Shown here in pieces: positions 57,201-64,000 of a stretch of DNA of 64,000 bases (position 1 is its first letter; every line of letters starts with the position of its first letter). The stretch covers positions 162,518 through 226,517 of the forward strand of contig JACATO010001458.1 of the NCBI GenBank assembly GCA_018389105.1, read 5' to 3'. The translations under genes were made by a program, and so were the position numbers. The notes beneath the pieces were generated by a model. The model saw only the letters and a program-made list of their open reading frames with translations, was not told the origin of the DNA and ran no database searches. The DNA is from Nautilus pompilius (taxonomy: Eukaryota; Mollusca; Cephalopoda; Nautilida; Nautilidae).

Positions 57201-58040
57201 TCTTCCTGGGGTTATTCACTCCACGAGATACCGTCAGATGGTATTCAGAGGATTTGTTGACAGCTGGTTGAAAGAGCAGAAAGAAATATCTTCCAGAAAA
57301 TAATGAACAATTAATAAAGCCCATATTCTGAAGATACTTTCTAGGATACAGACAGACCCACAGAGGTCCCTTCGGTGACTTATTATATCTTTTTCCATTA
57401 CTTTCATTTTATTTAAACTGTTTCCATACTCCGAAAGGCAGGGGAATAAATTACATTAAATAGGTATTAAGAAAATAAAGATGTAAAAGACAATTGTAGG
57501 AATCAAATTTAAAAGGAATGAAAAATGGTTACCATTAAGGTGATCTCTGATCCGATTCCTACATCATCAAGATGTTCCAAAACAACTGGTTGGTAAACGG
57601 CTACCACTGCTCATGAAGTATATTACATCTTGGTTTTTATCAAGTATCAGACATGAAGAGGACTGACAAATTACATCAAAACTTTCAGAGGTCTAAAGAT
57701 CTGCCTCTGAACAGTTGATAAAATTGTCAGATAAGCAAATTGATATCGAAAGATTCCGTGAGATAATCCTTTGCTAGGAATAACCTTGAAGTACCTACCT
57801 AGACTCATACGGTGCGCATATTAGCAGAGTCTATTCCATACTCCTTAGAAACATGACGGATTTTCTATATTATTTCGGTGGAGAAACTAAATAAAAGCTG
57901 TAATGTTTCCGTCGTATAGAAGCCGTAATTCAATAAAAATAGCCAGTTTCTTTATTTACCTTCGAAAAGTTATCTTTAATTAACATCATTGTTGTTAGAA
58001 ACTGAAAATGTTTAGTTGCCAGTGTACTGTTTACTGAATT
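54210..58040. other. Intergenic region, 54.2-58.0 kb
   Basis: AT-rich, without recognisable genes. It contains the 65-bp minisatellite at 56353-56655. The open frames over that array (56162-56535) are repeat readings. Confidence 0.5.
56353..56655 (+). repeat. 65-bp minisatellite, about five units
   Basis: The unit core is GCCGGACAGAGGTCAGCGTA followed by CCCGGTCAACATCTACAAAG and a TTATTGACAGGACAAA linker. Units are about 65, 64, 58, 65 and a final truncated copy. Unit-to-unit changes are few, so the array is recent or homogenised. Confidence 0.9.
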
Positions 58041-58046
58041 TCAGGA

Positions 58047-61000
58047 TCAAGGCAGTTGTGCATTATTCCGGCTGTTTAGGAATTCCTCCATCATCAGGTA
58101 GCAGAGCTCATACTGATCCTGATCGTGGATGAAGTCGGGCTGCACGAACTTCAGAAGAAGTTTTACAGTGGATACGACGTTGACAACATTTTCCCTGCCC
58201 GCTCGTTCTGTTAGGTTCCACACAGCACAAAACAAAGCACTTTGCTGGTATCCGTTGGATATGATACAAAGACGTTTAGGACAGTATTTGGCATGGATTT
58301 CCTTTACAAAACACACGAGGGATAGAATGTGATCGCGAGATTTTGGTGGGTTGCTATTTTCACAAATCGCATTCCGATGTACCACCTTGAGTTTGTGACT
58401 AACAGATTTCTTCACAAACAACACTAAGTCAGACATTGCAAATAATCCGGATTCCTGTCCTCTCTACGGATAACAAAGAAATGTCCATATTTCAGACACC
58501 GGTTTTCCTTTAATGACACCAGAAAATTAGTCATTTCATTACTACTGTCTTCTACCAAAACAATCAGATCAATCCCGTTTTCTAAATATACTCCAAATGT
58601 TCTCTGTCGAATACATTTCATTAGTCGAAATGAGTAGAAAGAAAAATTTTGAAAAGTAACTTGGAATTATAAAACTTTCCATGGAAACCGAGTTTGGAGG
58701 AGAATTACAAGCACCAATTTGTGTTCTTCTGTTCATGTCGGCGGCGTATAACTCCGTGTAGCTGAAGGTTCTTCTATTGATTTCATACGTACTTTTCTGT
58801 AGTAAATTAAACTCGTATCGAACTCTTGTCTGATCGGAAGGTGCTTCCTGATTAACTTTACTTAGAATATCTGTAAAATTCTCAACCGGATAAGAAGAAT
58901 GTGAGAGTAGCATGGCTTCTCGAAGTATTTTATGCAGGAAGTTGTATTGGATCTTGTTTTCTACGACATTTGTCCTTTGACTACGAATCTCCGTGACACA
59001 TTTTCTGACATCGATCTTCCTACTCTTCTTCTCCATGTCGAGTAGATAGTCAAGGGCTATAAAAGTTCCAGTTCTTCCAATGCCTTGACTTCCATGAACA
59101 ATCATTGGTCCACCAGATTCATCAGGATTAAGATGGTAAACTTTGTCTCTAAAGAATAACAGTTCTGTCGATATTCGTGGAATGTAATGAATTGGCCAGG
59201 ATTGAAAATGAAACTGGCGGATTGTTCGACGTTCGTTTTCGAAGACAACAGAAAAAGTTCTCGAACAACACATTCCGCAAAGGATTCATTAGCGACCATT
59301 TCCACAGAAAGGAGCCCATAATGGCGAATTCCACTGTCCGGCCAATACTTCTTACAGAGCACCGTGCATTTTTCCTGTAGACATGTCAGCATGATAATCT
59401 TGAAGGAATCCATTTGCCAAACCATTGACCAGAAATCCACGATTTCGTCAAAACTCTGAGGTGCAGCAGAAGCAATATATTTGCACTGGCCATTATATCC
59501 TTGTATAAAAGAGGCATTTAAATACCTGGTGTAACCACAGTTTCTATAAATGGAAAGATGTGCTAAATCTTTATGTTCGTGCCTATCTCTTTCATCTTTA
59601 GATAACATATCTTCTCGGATAATACACACATTATGCTGGATGATTAGATCATTCTGGTAAAAATGGATTCCAGGCAATGTGTTATACTCGTCTTCAGTGA
59701 AAGTCGGAAATGGTATTCTTCTGCTAGTGAGCTGCAGCTCTTGAACGAAGCATGCAATGAACCAGGTACGCAATACACTACCTTTCATGTAGACAAACAG
59801 CAAGAATATTGAAGATAAGCAAGCGGCAACCACGGTGAGTAGAGGGTTAATCATTAATCTAGCGAACGTACTGCCGTCCATTTGATGAAATAAATGGCTA
59901 TTATTGAAGGGTTTTATATCGTCACCTATTGTATTGCATATAGATATTTTGGTGCCTTTGTCACATCGATTAACCGGACACATACCGTTGACGTGGTTAC
60001 AATGTTTCTTAAACGGACATTGCACGCACTTTCTTTCACAGAACATACCGTAGTATCCTGATCGGCATTTCTCGGTGCATTTAATACCTTTCCAACCCGG
60101 GTCACAGACTTCGGCTAGACAATGCCCATTTGATTTCCTGCAGGCCTGGCGATGTATGCAGTGTCCACACCTCTTCAAACATTTTTGTCCATACCACCCA
60201 TTCGGACACGTTATATTGCAATGGTCATTCATCCACCCACTCTTACATTTAGCGCCTCGACAAACACCGGAAATGGAACTGCATGTTGGTGCAAAGCAGT
60301 GACCGCATTTTTGGGAGCAGTTGAGACCGTATTGACCTTTGAAACAAGGATGTTTACAGCGAGAACCCCTCCATCCAGGATTACATCCACCGGTGTAACA
60401 ATCCCCGTTTATGCTATTACATCCACTGACGTTGGAACAATGACCACATCTCAGGGTACATTTCCGACCATACCATCCTGCAAAACATCTACAAGATGGG
60501 TCTTTGTTTCCTTGTTTGCAATGACAGGAACCGTCTGGATAATCGCACGGTTCCCTGCAATGACCACACGGTTGTAGACAATATAACTGGTACCAGCCAG
60601 CTGGACAAGCTCCTGAAATGTTGCATTTTGATGCTGTTTCTGCATCCACTTGGTAGATGTATTTCCCTGGAAATCCCACATTAGATCCGACGAATAAATC
60701 AACATCATTTGTATTACTTTTCACAATTTCTTTCTTACAGGTAGGTATATGTATGTTAAAGTATGGATAACGTTGTTGTTTTTTTCTTCCTAAATTGTGC
60801 ATGTGTAAGTTCATTATCTGGAATACGTGCTTTTCGTTCCAGATGATAACTATTTGTACAGTTACGTTTTGACTTACAATCTGTTTTAGAGCATTGGTAG
60901 CAGTTACCAACAATGCGTTAGTTCCTTGAAATGTTTGGTGATATGGCACATAGGTTCGAATTTCCTTTGTGGCTTTTTCTAAAATTGTTGGATGGTTACC

Positions 61001-61305
61001 TTCATGAATCCATGCATTCCAGTTCGAATAAGATAATTTTTAATCTAAATTAACACTTTTTTCACCGTTTTCCTTAGTGAAAATAACCCTTTATAGAACA
61101 AATCATAAGAATGGTATTTAATTCCAAAATAGTATAAGGTCGATTTTAGTTTTCGAAATTGAATTTCAATTTTTAAAAAACGTGTGGTTTTGGGAAACGG
61201 ATATAGGTCTTCTGTATAAAAATGAATGGCAGAAAATACTAAGTTTACGAAGATGTAGACACTTAGTAAAGTTGATTCCATCAGCAGTATGGTGCGTGGC
61301 AACAT
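58047..61305 (-). pseudogene. Receptor-type tyrosine phosphatase with MEGF-like ectodomain, catalytically dead, frame-broken
   Basis: In order on the minus strand: a signal-peptide-like start (61280 region, LLSVYIFVNLVFSA), an unassigned N-terminal domain, and five or six Cys-rich EGF-like repeats of MEGF/SREC type (60600-59930; GWYGRKCTLRCGHC). A transmembrane helix follows (about 59850-59785; LLTVVAACLSSIFLLFVYM), then PTP domain 1 (59730-58860; YLNASFIQGY, YIASAAPQSFDEIVDFWSMV) and a degenerate domain 2 (58620-58050; DQYELCYLMMEEFLNS). The WPD loop reads WPI (59190-59192) and the P-loop reads HGSQGIGRTG, with Gly for the catalytic Cys (59091-59093). Frame breaks occur at the A5 run 59252-59256, near 58620-58660 and near 58430. 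Near 61040 there is a break or a short intron. Almost no introns in 3.2 kb suggests a retrocopy. Breaks could partly be sequencing errors, but the missing residues are not. Confidence 0.75.
59102..61020 (-). CDS. Longest open part of the receptor phosphatase copy
   Basis: Continuous frame through the N-terminal domain, EGF-like repeats, transmembrane helix and first half of PTP domain 1. Counted from the GTG at 60949, cysteines follow the MEGF pattern from about residue 115 to 338, the membrane helix is about 367-388, and the phosphatase domain begins about 405. Reading continues upstream of 60949 (SNWNAWIHEGNHPTILEKAT) without an ATG. In the receptor family such proteins remove phosphate from tyrosines at the plasma membrane; this copy cannot, for lack of catalytic residues. 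Confidence 0.65.
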
Positions 61306-62029
61306 AAGTGGAAAGTGTAGAAGAGAATGGGTTTCAGAATCCGTTCTGCAGTCAGGAACTAAGGATGACGACAGATCACTCTCTTGTGTCGTAATCTTGA
61401 TTCATTACTAATACTTAACGACACCAAACAACATTGTTAGTAAATAATGTCGTAAACGTGTCATGCATAAATTAAATTCAAACTTATAATATACCGAGTT
61501 TCCTACTGTTTCAGGGTAATAATATTTTTCCGCATTTTACTCATCTCATTTATCCCAGAGGTTCTTGAAAGTAAATATTTAGTTGGTTCTTTAAATTTGC
61601 AAAAATTGTCGCCTACGAAACGTGAAAATGAAAGAGAGATCATTAATTTTAATAAGCTTCAGCAATAGTTTATGGAATAGAAGAAGGAAGATTGTGAAGA
61701 GGAGACATGAAGCTAGGGTAGACAGTACCTAAAGTAATCTACGACGCAGAGTTTGTGTCGTACTGACGATTAGAACCGTGTATATTTGCAAATATGTGAG
61801 ATCAGAGAAAGTCATGCACTTCCGGAGGATATCAAATCTGCGTTCATTAATAGGCACATAAGTTGGTGATGGTGTTGCGGAGAAAAATTAATGACAATAA
61901 TTTTTTTTTAAAATATAAGTATTTCTAAAGTTACATTTAAGAATAATGGAGACTTGATTTAATCTAAACTCAGAGTAATTTAGTCTTTAATGCTACAATT
62001 ATGACCATTTTTGCTAAATTCAACTTCTA
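61306..62029. other. Region upstream of the phosphatase copy, nothing recognised
   Basis: AT-rich sequence with no open frame or motif I can support on either strand. Confidence 0.4.
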
Positions 62030-63560
62030 TCTTAATATTAAATGTTGTCTTTTTACTGTCAGTCCTGCGTTATTCTGGTTAGGTAAATTTAAACTTTGAA
62101 AATGTTTGTAAACTACTATGGCAATAACTATGAGGCGCTGAATATTAGCACATCAATTGACATTGTACTTCATCGTCGTCGTCACTGAAAAATAAAATGG
62201 TAGGCGCGACCTCTAGCGAGAATTTATACTCACTAGGAAAATGTATAGTGTTTACCTATCAGGCTTGAAAAGTATAGATGGTCTGAACAAGCGGCGGGAA
62301 GAAAACCACATGGAAATCTAACTTTTCTTTACGCAAAGATAGAGGGACGCGCCACACGCATCTGCTAGCACCTGACAGTGAGATATCCTCCATGTCAAGC
62401 TATCGATCTGTGGATATAAAGAAACTGCTGCAATAAACTAACAGCAAATGTACCTTTATTTCTACTTGGAAACCGTCTCAGTTTAAAAAGGGAACATTTT
62501 CCTGCGTGTTAGTTCTGGTCACAACCAGTTTTTCATCTTAAGACTGAAACATCTATTCGTCGTTGGTTTTCGGGATCATCCATCTGTCTCAGAGTTTCCT
62601 GCTGAAGTAATTGACCTGAAGTCGGCATCAGTGGTCTCGGTTATTCTAAGGGTACAACTGAAAGGGTCTGCATCATGCTCCGCCATTTGATTTTGGATGC
62701 TTTCAAAAGCATGTTCTGCTGGCATATGGTGGAACTCCGACCATAGCAACAAATAGCAGAGAGTACGGCAGGAGAATACACGCGAAGTACCTGAGGTTAC
62801 TTACTGTACTTTCCCAACCAGCCTCGAGCGCCTGAGGGCTGTGGCAGAAGAAGCGCTGGTTGTTTGCGAAACACTCGCCAGAAGAAATCACGGTGAGCCA
62901 GAAAACTCTACCGATATTTTCATCTTTTATTTATATTGTTGTCAGGGGCTTTTAAACAATTTAATGTCACGTTAATATTTGAAAATAAATGGCTGAATGT
63001 GCGATGCCAATAGTTATGGGTCTTTTTATAGATGGAAGGTAAAGGGTTAAATTATATTAAGAACCGGAATGCCTTTGATTAGAGATCAATAGCTTTCTGG
63101 AAAATTCTAACGTACCAATGTCGTTAGACATTCTATAAGATCTATTTTGTAATGAGTAGAATACAAGTTATTCTATATATGTTCATTTTGACATAGTTAA
63201 TTAGAAGTAAAATGTAAACGACACGACGCAGCTGATGCCATTAAACAAAGACTACGTTCATAACGAGGTTCATAGTAAGCAGGAAGTATACACTTCTCAT
63301 AATGAATGCCATCAGCGGCTCTCTTCAGTGTCCGATTTTTCTGACTTTATGTGTAATGATGATTTTGATACCAATAACTTTCCTTAACAGTGGAATCTAA
63401 GCGAATTTCAAAATATGCGATGAGATAAACATTCCAGCCTTTTAGTAGGTCGTTTAGTCAAATAGCCATAGCGTTATATTTCTTGGTAAGAACACTCGAA
63501 CCTGAGAGAAGTTATACATAAATATTCTCAAAGTTTTATTTGTTGCTCTCCAAATATTAG
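62030..63560 (+). repeat. Diverged duplicate of the prokineticin-like locus
   Basis: Two stretches align collinearly with the peptide locus. 62030-62290 aligns with 51140-51390 (for example GACCTCTAGCGAGAATTTA against GACATCTAGCGGGAATTTA), and 63400-63490 aligns with 52300-52390 (CTTTTAGTAGGTCGTTTAGT against CTTCTAGTAGACTGTCCAAC). I estimate moderate identity by eye. No equivalent of exon 2 or exon 3 is visible, so the copy lacks most of the gene. Confidence 0.5.
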
Positions 63561-63688
63561 GTGGCTAACACAGAACCTGGAGGAGATTTCAATCTACCAA
63601 TGAGGCCAGTGAGTGTTATCGATGATCTCTACTACAATTTCTCATTTTGATGGCAAACCTACTGGGGCTTTCAGTCTTAGCAGTCCAT

Positions 63689-63999
63689 CTGCCCTTACTG
63701 AACCCTTTACTTTAAATAAAAGGGTCTTCTCTACGTTTGTTTACTTAGAAGTTCAAAACATTAACACTTAGTTTCGCTAAGAGTCTTTTAAAATATCGAC
63801 AAGGAAGAAACGGGTTTATTTCTACTTTCTTCGATGCCATTTACTTCACGTATCCGTTAAAATCGTCTTTTTCACATCTCCCAGGGGTACAGAGACTACA
63901 ATTCTTACTGCTGTTATCTTTTTTCTTAGGGAGATGCCGTCGGCCGCGGCGTGCAGGAAGAAGAGACTAAGTCCGACCGAGATAACCAAGACCATGACC
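63689..63999 (+). repeat. Near-identical direct copy of intron 3 and exon 4
   Basis: These 311 bases match 53723-54034 with a single one-base difference in an A-run, and include the acceptor TTTTTTCTTAG and the terminal coding exon of the prokineticin-like gene. The last window base (64000) already differs. The equivalent exon would be 63930-63970. Upstream sequence differs at once, so the boundary is sharp. Confidence 0.9.
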
Positions 64000-64000
64000 A

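Noticed and set aside
1-64000. CRISPR arrays, bacterial operons or phage-type systems
   Set aside because: Introns, simple repeats and eukaryotic transposons show a metazoan genome. No spaced direct-repeat array of CRISPR form is present; the minisatellites have no unique spacers.

Overview
This is a metazoan nuclear window: introns with GT-AG boundaries, AT-rich introns full of DNA transposons, microsatellites and a CpG-rich promoter. A prokineticin/astakine-like peptide gene and a receptor tyrosine phosphatase with a MEGF-type EGF ectodomain suggest a lophotrochozoan, probably a mollusc. That placement is inference, not proof.

Layout. (1) About 1-43 kb, minus strand: one large gene. I reconstruct seven coding exons (40198-39220, 32284-32224, 29319-29241, 25062-24629, 18294-18161, 7659-7603, 1091-992) whose splice phases all agree. 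They encode at least 604 residues of a low-complexity adaptor/scaffold-like protein with SH3-binding proline motifs and tyrosine motifs, including a YxxM. I could not assign a family. Its promoter is probably the CpG-rich block at 42.2-43.5 kb. (2) Its introns hold most of the mobile DNA. There is a structurally complete hAT-type element (20736-24212) with an intact 8-bp target duplication and a three-exon, 770-residue transposase. There are also a Tigger/pogo remnant split by a Charlie-like hAT, a mariner split by a TIR element, a GTF2IRD2-like hAT split by a 1.64-kb TIR element, a short retroposed insertion and a tRNA-derived SINE. (3) 43.6-49.9 kb: intergenic, including a 1.3-kb CT-rich tract. 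(4) 49.99-54.2 kb, plus strand: a TATA-promoter gene with four coding exons for a 135-residue secreted peptide. Its ten cysteines match the prokineticin/AVIT/astakine (colipase-fold) spacing. (5) 58.0-61.3 kb, minus strand: a nearly intronless receptor tyrosine phosphatase copy with several frame breaks, lacking both the WPD aspartate and the P-loop cysteine. (6) 62.0-64.0 kb: a diverged partial copy of the peptide-gene locus, ending in about 311 bp nearly identical to the peptide gene's intron 3 and exon 4.

The most notable items are the prokineticin-like gene, missed by single-ORF reading because no exon exceeds 180 bases, its partial downstream duplicate, the dead-phosphatase receptor between the two copies, and the intact hAT element. 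The genes do not form an operon. The two secreted or membrane loci may belong to locally duplicating families.
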